This document shows positions 1-7,795 of a stretch of DNA of 17,381 nt, piece by piece; position 1 is the stretch's first letter, and each line of letters starts with the position of its first letter. The DNA is from Pleurotus ostreatus/Saccharomyces cerevisiae fusant (Eukaryota > Opisthokonta). The translations under genes and the position numbers were made by a program. The stretch lies in contig JAMQCK010000707.1 of the NCBI GenBank assembly GCA_024196135.1, positions 1-17,381 of the forward strand. Direction: 5' to 3'. The notes under the pieces were generated by a model. That model did no database searches and had not been told where the DNA came from. It saw nothing but the letters and a program-made list of their open reading frames with translations.

Positions 1-237
1 CTAGTGCAGCTCCGTAGTGAGTTTCTCGCAGGACTGCGGGGTACTATGCCGCGTTTGGAACGGACATGGGACAAGGAGTTCATACAGTGCGTTGTGGCGG
101 GTCCGCCCGCCGCTATCGCCTCCTTCGCCCGTTTCGTCCACCGCGCTTTCCTGCGTGTGACCGCTACGCCATTGCTATTACCGTCAATTGCGTGCGTTGG
201 ATTCGCTGTTTCTGCCGCATCATCTTCGCTTACGTGA
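1..237 (+). CDS. possible 3' end of a gene running in from the left edge
   Basis: The frame is open from the first base of the window to a TGA at 235-237, giving about 78 residues. It contains an in-frame ATG at 46-48 but may begin outside the window. The codons are mostly G/C-ending and the peptide is mixed in character (for example RLERTWDKEFIQC), with a hydrophobic C-terminal part. I see no domain. No splice site or promoter ties it to a neighbour, and a second overlapping frame (66-353) is also open, so this could be chance. Treat it as a weak partial-gene call. Confidence 0.25.
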   Translation, partial: LVQLRSEFLAGLRGTMPRLERTWDKEFIQCVVAGPPAAIASFARFVHRAFLRVTATPLLLPSIACVGFAVSAASSSLT

Positions 238-406
238 GACCCCAGGGACGATTGACCGTGGACTGGGATATCAGAGCGCATGCGATCATGATGTTCTGCC
301 GAGTAGACATTCGCTCGCAGTCTACTAGGGCGGATAGGGCTGGCTCTGTTTAGGGCCCTCGCCCGAGAAACTATCTACCTACCTACCTACCTACCTCCGC
401 CCAGTG
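238..406. other. gap with a CTAC microsatellite
   Basis: No gene is visible here. The stretch ends in a short tandem repeat of CTAC (about 5.5 copies, 375-396) that lies directly against the left edge of the first 456-bp repeat copy. Confidence 0.5.
375..396 (+). repeat. CTAC tetranucleotide repeat
   Basis: Five and a half uninterrupted CTAC units are seen directly. They abut the left boundary of repeat copy 1. The corresponding flank of copy 2 has no such repeat. Confidence 0.9.
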
Positions 407-862
407 GGCGCGTGGGGACACAGCCACATCCATCAACAGACACGCGTCGCTGCCAAACAAGCGCCCACGCGCCTCGAAAATCAACAGAAATTCATTAAAC
501 AAAGCCCCTGTCGGCGCACCGCCACCTCGCGTTAGTCCCGCCGAGGGTATATAGTCCGGCGGCCATCTCCCTTTCAAACCGTGGACTGTTTGGCAAGATC
601 CCCGTACGAGCCGTCCTTCGGGGCGTTCTCTATCGGAGTCGGGTACGTGTGGGCACGGGTTTGTGGTTATGGCTTGTCGGCTTGGGGGTTGGGGGCGACC
701 TCAGTCCAAGTCGCCAGGTCATCCGCCTGGCCCTGTCGCACACACCCGGCATGCGCGGTAGCCTGCAAGATCGGGTGCTGCTGCGAGGACAGTGGAAGCG
801 GCGTCTGGACTTGAGCTGGATGTGCGTTGAAGCGATTTAGTCATCATTCCTGAACCCTTGAC
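407..862 (+). repeat. 456-bp direct repeat, copy 1 (promoter plus first exon of a spliced unit)
   Basis: This segment aligns end to end with 4723-5178. By eye there are about 12 substitutions and two single-base gaps, so about 97% identity with equal length. The part before the TATA box and leader is less conserved (about 95%) than the part after it (about 98%). It holds a TATATAG box at 548-554 and then a GC-rich leader. Two overlapping frames are open in both copies (581-814 and 649-840), but neither starts with ATG. Similarity fades just before a consensus 5' splice site, so the repeat looks like promoter plus exon 1 rather than a terminal repeat of a transposon. Confidence 0.9.
548..554 (+). 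promoter_or_regulatory. TATA box of repeat unit 1
   Basis: TATATAG sits in a GC-rich context (ccgagggTATATAGtccgg). The same element is at the equivalent place in copy 2, and a TATATAA lies in the third, diverged unit. Confidence 0.65.
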
Positions 863-1351
863 GAGTTCGCTGCTCTCTTCGAGGTGAGTAGATTGATTCA
901 CGCCTTCCGAGAGATTTCTGACCCTCCCCAAGGTTCGAGCGCTCGGTGCGCTGGTCGACGGTGGTCCTCGCCTGTGCTTCTCTCCTCAAGGTGCGTCTTC
1001 CGGTCCTTTTGCCCCCGCTTTTACTCTCATTTTCTCAGACGCGGCGCCGGGATTGTTGGGATATTCTCTGGATCTGGGACTCTCGGGGGCTCTCTGGCTG
1101 TGTTCTGCGGTGTTTGTGATTGTATTTCTCGTGCTTGTGTTGCTCTCGTGCTCTCTCTGCTAACTTGTGGTTCTGTGTATACGTACTCTCATATACTTAC
1201 GCTCTACAATGCCATTCGCTTACTCTTGGAAAACTACGACGGCGAACTTCACAATCTTTCAAGCGTGCCAGTCTGAATGATTCTCTCCCACCCGCTGCTT
1301 TTCACACGGATGGAGAATAGCGCTTGAGTCGGGGACACGGCGCGACCGACG
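863..1351 (+). other. unit 1 downstream region with two small introns
   Basis: Two textbook fungal introns follow the repeat. Intron 1 is 884-932 (49 nt, GTGAGT donor, TTCTGAC branch, CAAG acceptor). Intron 2 is 991-1038 (48 nt, GTGCGT donor, pyrimidine-rich, CTCAG acceptor). They flank a 58-nt exon (933-990) ending in CTCAAG. The third exon contains TTCTCTGGATCT at 1064-1075, shared with unit 2. I see no convincing coding frame before 1352, so this part is probably a spliced 5' leader or a noncoding transcript. Confidence 0.55.
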
Positions 1352-1543
1352 ATGAACTCGGATAATCTCGTGACTGCGCGTGACCTCGGTACCGACCAAG
1401 TCCCACGCGGCGCAAGCCCTGTCTCGTGCCCAGTGAACAAAACTGGGGCCGAGGCGATTTGTGCCGACCACATTTTCAGCGGCTTGGATCCAGGAGAAGG
1501 TCAGCGAAGAGAGAGCACGAAGGGGAGGACAACGGCACGTTGA
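1352..1543 (+). CDS. small ORF of repeat unit 1 (63 aa), possible coding remnant
   Basis: ATG at 1352 opens 63 codons ending in TGA at 1541-1543. Codons 6-15 (from 1367) match the frame at 5546 in unit 2: 26 of 30 aligned bases agree, with one whole-codon gap and one synonymous GAC/GAT change. The shared peptide core is LVT followed by RDLG. That pattern suggests a conserved protein segment. The remaining residues do not match the unit 2 product, and the frame runs into the purine-rich tract at its 3' end, so the C-terminus may be broken. No known domain. Confidence 0.3.
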   Translation: MNSDNLVTARDLGTDQVPRGASPVSCPVNKTGAEAICADHIFSGLDPGEGQRRESTKGRTTAR

Positions 1544-2160
1544 TATGAGGCGGGAGGGAGTCGACGAGGGGAGGGACGGGTCGCGGACAAAGGGGGGAAG
1601 GTGGGCGCGAAGGTAGAGAAGAAGAGATCGAGTGTGGTGAGAGGCAGGCGAAGGGAAGTGATGTAAGACGGGAGGAGGGCAATGAGAGGTGATATGCGGA
1701 GGGAGAGACGAGAGGGCGGAGCGCGCAAAATGGATTTGGGAGGAAGTGGGGGTGGCCCAAGAGAAGGCCAGGCGACGGGGTGGACGAGAAAAAGACGAGG
1801 CGTCAGAGGAGAGATTTACAGAAGGGGCGCGAACAGGCGAAAGGGTTGCGATCGAAGTGGATGGCAAATGAGGTGGCGCAGGAAAAGATAAGGCGAAGCG
1901 AGGAGGACACAAAAGGGTGCACGCTTGTATTAGGTGGGAGAGAGATGTGGAGGGGGGTGGAAAGAGAAGACAAGACGATGGTGGTAATGCGCGGAGGGGG
2001 GGGGGGTGAAAAAGAAAGGGGAGGGAAGGGAAAGGTGAAGGTGAAGGGGGGAGCTGAAGGACGGGCGAGAAGGGGCATATTAAAGGGGGAGGGGAACAAA
2101 GGGCGAGAAAAGGGGAGGGTGAAGGTGACCTTAAGGAAACACCCACCGTAGAGTGAAGGT
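1495..2160. repeat. long purine-rich (GA) low-complexity tract
   Basis: By eye about four-fifths of plus-strand bases are A or G over some 650 bp. There is an 11-base G run at 1996-2006 and many GAAGG/GGGAGG units without a fixed period. The complementary strand is a polypyrimidine tract, which creates a spurious 309-codon open frame on the minus strand (1259-2188) rich in Ser, Pro, Leu and Phe. G-quadruplex or triplex formation is plausible from composition alone. Confidence 0.75.
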
Positions 2161-2258
2161 GCGTACCTGCCTGCATACCTACCCACACTCTCCCCCTTTC
2201 TCAACCCCCCTTCGCGCCTCCCCCCCCCCTACTCCCCTCACCATTCTCGCAGTCGGGT
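2161..2258. other. purine-to-pyrimidine switch with poly-C run
   Basis: Immediately after the GA tract the plus strand becomes C/T-rich. It includes a 10-base C run at 2220-2229 and ends in a sequence resembling a 3' splice site (CTCACCATTCTCGCAG). The G run and C run could pair across about 210 bp. No gene is assigned. Confidence 0.5.
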
Positions 2259-2769
2259 GTAGCAAGCGCCGTATGATTAGATGGACCCTGTGGTAGGTTC
2301 CTCTACGACGAACCTCCCTCACCGCGTCCGCATCCCAGCGACCGTTGAACGAAGTGCTAATGATGACTGTGGTATCGAAGAGCGCATCAGGAGATAAAAG
2401 GGAGTACGCGAGGGGGGAGTGAGTCTCTGGCGTTCGAGGACCACAAGCAGACGACGCCGCAAGTGCGCAAGCTGGCCGGAAGCAAAAGGCGGCAGTCGCG
2501 ATACTGTCGTTGCGGCGCTGTTTCGTATACCCGTAAAGCGACAGGGAGTCGTTTGAGATGTCGAGCCCACGGGGTCTGTCCTTGTGCGGGCGCGCGAGGT
2601 CCCAGTCGAGCGGAACCGCGACCATCTTGACGCCAATACCTACGAGAACCTTGACCGTCGCCTCATTTCGCTGCTGCCGCTGGCACTCTCGTTGGCGCAT
2701 TGAAGGCTCTGGACATTCATCAGTCACGACTGATATACGACATAAGCGCCGTCCGAGAGCATTCCCCAT
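2179..2769 (-). CDS. minus-strand ORF of 196 codons, unknown
   Basis: The frame runs from 2769 down to 2179 with an ATG near its 5' end. Its middle (about 2340-2660) has strongly G/C-ending codons and a balanced amino acid mix, for example VPLDWDLARPHKDRPRG and SPLAYSLLSPDALFDTT, unlike the compositional frames of the neighbouring purine tract. The last 25 or so codons run into the C/T-rich switch and are Arg/Gly-rich, so the true 3' end is probably a splice site or truncation. A GTGAGG just after the ARM codons could be a donor. I recognise no family. A plus-strand frame (2558-2902, true ATG) overlaps and is the alternative. Confidence 0.3.
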   Translation of the reverse strand: MGNALGRRLCRISVVTDECPEPSMRQRECQRQQRNEATVKVLVGIGVKMVAVPLDWDLARPHKDRPRGLDISNDSLSLYGYTKQRRNDSIATAAFCFRPACALAASSACGPRTPETHSPLAYSLLSPDALFDTTVIISTSFNGRWDADAVREVRRRGTYHRVHLIIRRLLHPTARMVRGVGGGEARRGVEKGGECG

Positions 2770-3335
2770 ATTCCAAGTTCAACTCGCGCATTGGTGCGCT
2801 TATTTGAAGCCCCGAGCCCTGATCCCCAATCCGCTACCCTTCATTCATCAGCCCTTCCTTCCCGCGCGCCTCGCGCCTTGCAACAGCAGCGTAGTGAGCT
2901 GAAAAGCCTTCGCGAAGGCCTCTTGAGGGCGGATAGATGCACCGTGCTGGGACTCGAGTGGAGGCGTGACTGTTCGACGGGAAGGAGGGAAAAGAGGTGA
3001 GCGACGACGTGATACAGCCAAAACGGGAAGGTGCACTTAAAGACGGGAACGCGCACTGCTCGTGAGAACTCCTCGAGAGCTCCTCGATTGAGAGAGGCGT
3101 GGTATAGCTTTCCTAGAGCAGACATGATGCAGTAGAGTATGTATAAGAGAAGGGCAGTGGTCTAGAGTTCAGTAATGAAGTAATTTTTATCCAAACAACA
3201 GCCAGCCACGAGCGTGTCACGAGTCCGAACCGTGGCAAAGCATCAACCCACGCGTGGTGTGAGTTACTATTCGACAGCGCACCCGACGTACGGTATGACG
3301 CTGAACTCGGGCGCTCGGGGCGCAAACTGCGCCTG
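2770..3335. other. intergenic stretch, nothing assignable
   Basis: Only short overlapping frames are present and none has a start, splice pattern or composition that stands out. It contains a small stem around 2902-2923 (CCTTCGCGAAGG) and a short A/T-rich patch near 3180-3192. Confidence 0.4.
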
Positions 3336-4493
3336 TTAGATGGTGGCGGTCGAAATTAAAGGAGACGTCGGGTAAGATAGAAATTGCGCACTTGCATGCT
3401 GAGGAAGAGCCACGAGATGTGGAAGACGCTCTTTGCATTCTGTGAAACTCGTGAGATACGCTACAAGCGCAAGTAGACCGCAAACTTACCTGTCCAACGC
3501 TCATCTAACTTGAGACCGTTTCGCTGCGACCGCAAGCTAGCCGCTGTACTCCCTGATTTGCTTCAGATGAAGCACAATCTATTCGGACTTGTCCCGTTCA
3601 CCGCGCACTGTTGGCTCTTGTATGAGGAATAGGCGTTACTCCGTGGCCAATTGGTCTTGACGAGCTCCTTCTCACTGATGAAACTGTCGTAGTGCGGCTT
3701 CCACGTGCAATGCGCCTGAAGGAGACTCGCAGACATGCAGATGAAGTCAATCGCGCTCTCGCCATCGGAGTCGACGCGTCGGTGGTACACAGACGCGCAG
3801 CGTAGGAAGCGGAGCATTCATCCTCGACCTTTGCAAAGCAAGACGTCAGTAGTCGACGCGAAAACAAGTTGATTCTCGCCAGACCTTAACGAGGACGGCG
3901 CGATCGCCAGGCACTGGCCTGCGCAGATCGTCGCGGGAATCGTTGCTGTCGGAGGAAGTGAGAAGAGTCAATAAGATTAGGGTCCTGAAGCAGTGCTGAT
4001 CCATTGTTGGGGCTGGGTAGAGTGAGCGTGATGACTAGGCAAGCCAATCGACGGAGGACATACCAAGGTAGCGGTGCATGAACGACTCCCAAGCGCGGTC
4101 GATGGCCTTGGTCTTGAGATGCACAGCGCCGACAAGAAAGAGAGAAGCGCGGCGCCTAGCGCAGCGCAGGACTTGTGGTGCGAGGGAGTGCACTAGCCAA
4201 AGCTCGTACGCGCCTGAACGATAGAATCGGTAGGCGTTGGAATGTAAAAATGCGCGCAGGAGTCCTAAGCAAGCAGAAGCCGATGTCTCAAGACGCAGCA
4301 GGCCGCGAGGAAGGGAGCTCGAGCGCTCAGGGTGGAAGCAAGGCGACTCAGTGATCATGCCCTCTTCACTATTCCAGTCGATCGACCGTGTTCGACCTTC
4401 TCTCGTTAAGTTCACAAGGACATTGACAGGGGAAAAAGTGTTATTGATGGAGCACTTCGAGGAACTGCACGCAAACAGTGGTAGACAGTACAC
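3336..4493 (-). CDS. putative spliced minus-strand gene of unknown function, possibly decayed
   Basis: Read from high to low coordinates, an open exon (4493 to 4064; first in-frame ATG at 4356-4358) ends at a GTATGT donor. A 51-nt intron (4013-4063) leads in phase to 3885-4012, then a 56-nt intron (3829-3884) with an ACTGAC branch site. A strongly coding-like exon follows at 3640-3817 (YHRRVDSDGESAIDF, WKPHYDSFISEKELV), but it is in a different frame from the phase-consistent continuation. A further exon (3490-3552) is followed by a near-perfect 50-nt intron (3440-3489, GTAAGT...TTCACAG) and a last exon ending in TAA at 3336-3338. Joining 3640-3817 to 3490-3552 needs either an 87-nt intron (3553-3639) in phase or a 49-nt intron (3553-3601) out of phase. 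The several splice sites argue for a real gene. The frame conflict argues for a frameshift, an unseen exon boundary or decay. No domain recognised. Confidence 0.4.
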
Positions 4494-4722
4494 GCATGCG
4501 AGTTGATGATGATGGCAGGAAACAAGGAAGGATCACTCGGCGCTGCGGCGTTTCTGCTCTTACCCTCCTCAAGTTCTGGCCCGGCTCTCACTCCGAGCCT
4601 TTCTTCGGCTGTACCTCTGACAACTCCCCTCCCTGATATCTCTCCGGCGAGGGCCAGCCGCCCAGGAGCGCTGCATTCGAGCCTCTCTCCGTCCTCGGTC
4701 TCCGCGGTTCCTCGGCCCGCTC
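4494..4722. other. gap before repeat copy 2
   Basis: Only short overlapping frames are present and no promoter is clear. It could hold the 5' end of the minus-strand gene below 4493. Confidence 0.35.
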
Positions 4723-5178
4723 GGCGCGTGGGGGCACAGCCACACCTATCAACAGACACGCGTCGCTGCCAAACAAGCGCCCACGCGCCTCGAAAATCAA
4801 CAGAAATCCAATAAACAAGCCCCTGTCGGCGCACCGCCACCTCGCGTTAGTCCCGCCGTGGGTATATAGTCCGGCGGCCCTCTCCCTTTCAAATCGTGGA
4901 CTGTTTGGCAAGATCCCCGTACGAGCCGTCCTTCGGGGCGTTCTCTATCGGAGTCGGGTACGTGTGGGCACGGGTTTGTGGTTATGGCTTGTCGGCTTGG
5001 GGGTTGGGGGCAACCTCAGTCCAAGTCGCCAGGTCATCCGCCTGGCCCTGTCGCACACCCCCGGCATGCGCGGTGGCCTGCAAGATCGGGTGCTGCTGCG
5101 AGGACAGTGGAAGCGGCGTCTGGACTTGAGCTGGATGTGCGTTGAAGCGATTTAGTCATCACTCCTGAATCCCTTGAC
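4723..5178 (+). repeat. 456-bp direct repeat, copy 2 (promoter plus first exon)
   Basis: Same length and orientation as 407-862 and about 97% identical by eye. The TATATAG box is at 4863-4869. Both long exon frames of copy 1 stay open here, and the five differences after the TATA/leader are mostly single substitutions. There is no target-site duplication, poly-A tail or inverted terminal repeat at the edges. The left flank does not match that of copy 1, while the right flank keeps the same splice organisation, which suggests segmental or gene duplication followed by flank divergence. Confidence 0.9.
4863..4869 (+). promoter_or_regulatory. TATA box of repeat unit 2
   Basis: TATATAG lies in the context ccgtgggTATATAGtccgg, 140 bp into copy 2 (141 bp in copy 1). 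Confidence 0.65.
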
Positions 5179-5512
5179 TCTTTCTGCGTTCCTCCTCAAG
5201 GTGAGTTTCCATTCATATCTTTCTGTCTCTCGCTTATGCGCCCACAGACCTGCGCGCTCAAGACACTGGCCGAAGATAGCCCGTCTGCCGCTACTGTCTC
5301 CTCAACTCAAGGTATGTTGTCCGTCTTCTGCTTCTCCTTTCTACTGACCTTGTGCGCCAGCATCGACCTCGACGGCGGGATGGGGGTTCTCTGGATCTCG
5401 GATGATTTAACTTACTGATCTGTTGCCTTGTTATTGGCTATGACTGTTGTGCTTCCAGTCTGTTTTCGCTGTACTACTGTCTGTCGTACCGTTGTCTCGT
5501 TTGTTAAATGCC
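5179..5512 (+). other. unit 2 downstream region with two small introns
   Basis: Intron 1 is 5201-5247 (47 nt, GTGAGT...CCCACAG). Exon 2 is 5248-5311 (64 nt, ending in CTCAAG). Intron 2 is 5312-5360 (49 nt, GTATGT donor, CTACTGAC branch, GCCAG acceptor). This is the same plan as unit 1 (49-nt intron, 58-nt exon, 48-nt intron), although the sequence has diverged. TTCTCTGGATCT occurs at 5387-5398, 26 nt into exon 3, against 25 nt in unit 1. A further acceptor-like CTTCCAG ends at 5458. Confidence 0.6.
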
Positions 5513-5716
5513 ATGCGCCGCAGCCGGCTTTCTTTCGATGTTGAACTCGTGACTATCACGCGTGATCTCGGTCCCGAAATTAAGCTCGCCCGTAGTATCG
5601 CGCACGTTGCAGCGGCAGCAGGGAGTATCGACTTGGAGAAGTCTTGTTTATGGCAAATTCCAGTCATCGATCCATCACTCTCGTGCTCTAAACCAACTCA
5701 CTCTACCACTACCTAG
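5513..5716 (+). CDS. small ORF of repeat unit 2 (67 aa)
   Basis: ATG at 5513 lies in a favourable context (aatgccATGcg) and gives 67 residues ending in TAG. Residues 12-22 contain the LVT...RDLG core shared in frame with the unit 1 ORF at 1367. The middle is a short helical-looking stretch (KLARSIAHVAAAAGSIDLE). No recognised domain. The frame stays open upstream to the acceptor-like CTTCCAG at 5452-5458, so the coding part could be larger. The codon-respecting match to unit 1 is the main support. Confidence 0.35.
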   Translation: MRRSRLSFDVELVTITRDLGPEIKLARSIAHVAAAAGSIDLEKSCLWQIPVIDPSLSCSKPTHSTTT

Positions 5717-6119
5717 CTGTCCCTTATCAGGGTTTCCTCGCTGCGAGAAACCCCATCGCCGTCGCCGTCGAGTTATAGAAGCGACTTCATCGTCGTTGGT
5801 GAGTGTTGCCGACCTCGACGGAAAACACTTTTCATCATCCATCTTCACGACCTTGACGTCTTTACCCGTCCTTCAAGAATGCCGAGCGTCGTGGCACGCT
5901 GATCCGAGCTTCCTGCTCAACCCATTCAGCAAGCTGTCAAGCTCATGGGGCCAGTTGTCTGTTGTACCGGGCGTGCCAGTGCGCTTACGAGAGCCGTCGG
6001 ACGCCCACGGTCTGCTCGCTGATGAGGTTCGCCTGTGGGATACCATTGAGCTGACTGTGATTCCGTACGCAACGGCCACCACCGTTGGCTCTCGCGAGCA
6101 AGCGCATCAGGTGGGGTGA
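5717..6119 (+). CDS. coding-like open frame of unknown identity
   Basis: A frame open from about 5562 ends in TGA at 6117-6119. Its second half (from about 5800) has a balanced, protein-like composition (SVVPGVPVRLREPSDAHG, DEVRLWDTIELTVIPY). A consensus GTGAGT donor sits at 5799 inside it, with an acceptor-like CTTCAAG ending at 5877, so the true structure may be spliced. It overlaps the end of the 67-aa ORF in another frame and no ATG clearly begins it. The antisense frame 5985-6236 is the usual shadow. Function unknown. Confidence 0.3.
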
Positions 6120-6546
6120 TCGGACAATAAAGCCAGTCTTGACGAGCGCGAGGCGACAGTTGAAGTTAATGGGACAATGCTTAGGCAAGATTAACCCAAA
6201 GGAAATGAGTTGTATTGTTGACATATGTGAGAACACATAAACGTGGGGGGTACAATTACGCGTTGGACGCCGAGGGAGTGATCAGGTTGCGGTCGGGGGA
6301 GTCGAAGAGTCACTTTGCGAACGCGTCAAGAGAGCTGCGATCCTTCGGGGTGGGCAGCAGAGTCTGTGGAATCCGCGGTCAGTCCCTTTGTCCTGACCAA
6401 GTGATCGATTCACGCACTGATTGGCGGGTCCAGCTTTGCGACCTTCGAGCGTGGCAGAGGGCACTGCATTCGGGAGGCATAGCATGCAGTGGTATTGCCC
6501 GAGCGGGTAGATACTTCAGAGGGTGGTAGCAGCCACCGCCGGGAAG
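6120..6546. other. gap upstream of the third TATA unit
   Basis: No convincing gene. Frames 6215-6529 (plus) and 6282-6624 (minus) overlap and neither has a promoter or introns. Confidence 0.4.
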
Positions 6547-6553
6547 TATATAA
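6547..6553 (+). promoter_or_regulatory. TATA box of the third, diverged unit
   Basis: TATATAA lies in the context ccgccgggaagTATATAAgcc, which resembles ccgccgagggTATATAGtcc of units 1 and 2. Confidence 0.55.
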
Positions 6554-6803
6554 GCCAACGCCTCTTGCCTTCTTACTTCGTGGAAACCGAAACGTACAAG
6601 ATCTCCGTTGAGGGCGACCCGCATGTTACATACAGCGGCGTCCGAGGCGGCGTCGAGAAAGCCGGGGGCAAAGGTGGCACGGATATCTCTCGGGTCCGGC
6701 GGAAGTTGGGGTTCGCCTCAGTCCGTTGTCCGTTGGGATCCGGTTTCTGCATGCCCTGGGGTGCTCGACGAGAGCGCTTAGCCTGCAAATTTGGGCGGGC
6801 GCG

Positions 6804-7263
6804 ATGGATCTAGCGGCTGAGAGGCGCGCCCTGGGTGGCCGCACTGTCGCGCTCGTCGTTGGATTCCTGAACTCGTCCGCCCGCTCGCCTTTGGCGATAG
6901 CGTGCGGACGACTGGGGAGGAGGAGGGTGCCGCTTTGGGAGGAGCTCGCCTGGTTCGTCTCTTCGTCCTTCGCTCCTCGAGTTATACTGACGCTTCTTCT
7001 CTAGTTCGCCGAGCGTCAAGATCCTCGATATCCCGCTGGCCGTCGCCTTTCGCCTCAGACCTCGCCCAGCGCGGGCACTTTGGTACGTCTTCTTTTCGCT
7101 GGTCGTTGGCCTTCGCTCATCATCTTCCGCGTGCAGGACCCTCATCTCGTCGTCGCCTTTCTCGCCTTGGCCGCTCTCTTGCTCGCTGTCGTTCGCTGAT
7201 CCTGTGTACCATTACTTACAGTCTTACGATACTTATCCCGCTGTCTCGTACCTTGCTGTGTAG
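6804..7263 (+). CDS. putative three-exon gene of the third unit (117 aa), unknown
   Basis: Exons 6804-6952, 7005-7082 and 7137-7263 join to 354 nt with an ATG in the third unit and a TAG stop. Intron 1 (6953-7004, 52 nt) has a weak GTTCGT donor, an excellent ACTGAC branch and a CTCTAG acceptor. Intron 2 (7083-7136, 54 nt) is GTACGT...GTGCAG. Both keep the frame, and the product reads well across the junctions (SPSVKILDIPLAVAFRL, FADPVYHYLQSYDTY). The frame is open upstream to a TGA at 6608, so the start may lie in an earlier exon. Another frame (6523-6813) is also open. No known domain. The TATA box is 250 bp upstream, implying a long leader as in units 1 and 2. Confidence 0.4.
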
Positions 7264-7795
7264 TCTCTTGCTTTCGCGTTCGCAATTGATATGCTCTTCT
7301 ACGTTCTCGCCCTTGCCCGTGTCCGATTACAAGTGACTCAAGTCTGCGTTCCCGTCTTCGTCAACAAGTCGACCGTAGTCTTCACGAGTACCTCAGTAAG
7401 CGCCCAGCGCGGGTCGGCGATAAGAGCTGAGCTTCCTTCGAGAATTTTGCACCCACTGTCTGCGGCGACGCCGCCATTCGTGCGAGCGGAGGCACCAGCG
7501 CTTTCGCTTCCCGCACCGTCCAAGCTGTCGTTTTTTCAGCGCCTCTCACTATGCGCGCTGCAAAAGTATGTGAGACACTCACGTTCATCCTTGACTATAC
7601 CGTCCCTCGGCGTCACCGTCGAGGGTTCATACAGGCGTTGAGGTTCCTGATGTATACGGTGAGACGAGAGCTTGTCACCGCTGGGCGCTCATCTCCTGGT
7701 AGGATCACCGCGCTAACACGGGTCCAAAGAAGACACATCTTGATTGCGCCTGTGTAGTTGCCGGGGCTCGGAAGCCAACGCCAACTTGTGTCGGG
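7264..7795. other. gap, nothing assignable
   Basis: Frames 7291-7641 and 7551-7757 (plus) are short and conflict. A GTAAGC donor-like site at 7396 and an acceptor-like GTTTTTTCAG near 7531-7540 suggest an intron, but I could not build a gene. The 12-mer ACCGTCGAGGGT near 7615 recurs near 13023. Confidence 0.35.

Noticed and set aside
1259..2188. 309-codon minus-strand open frame
   Set aside because: It is Ser/Pro/Leu/Phe-rich because its 5' two-thirds lie on the complement of the purine tract, where stop codons are scarce. Composition explains it.
3817..3867. clean continuation of the minus-strand gene through the in-frame VEDE exon
   Set aside because: It stays open but becomes Arg/Ser/Thr-rich and low in quality, while the alternative frame from 3815 has much better codon use. 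Neither could be proven, so the locus is left as uncertain.
407..5178. LTR retrotransposon bounded by the two direct repeats
   Set aside because: The 3.9 kb between the copies has no reverse transcriptase, integrase, protease, primer-binding site or polypurine tract at the expected place. The left flanks do not form a target duplication, and both copies continue into similar splice structures.
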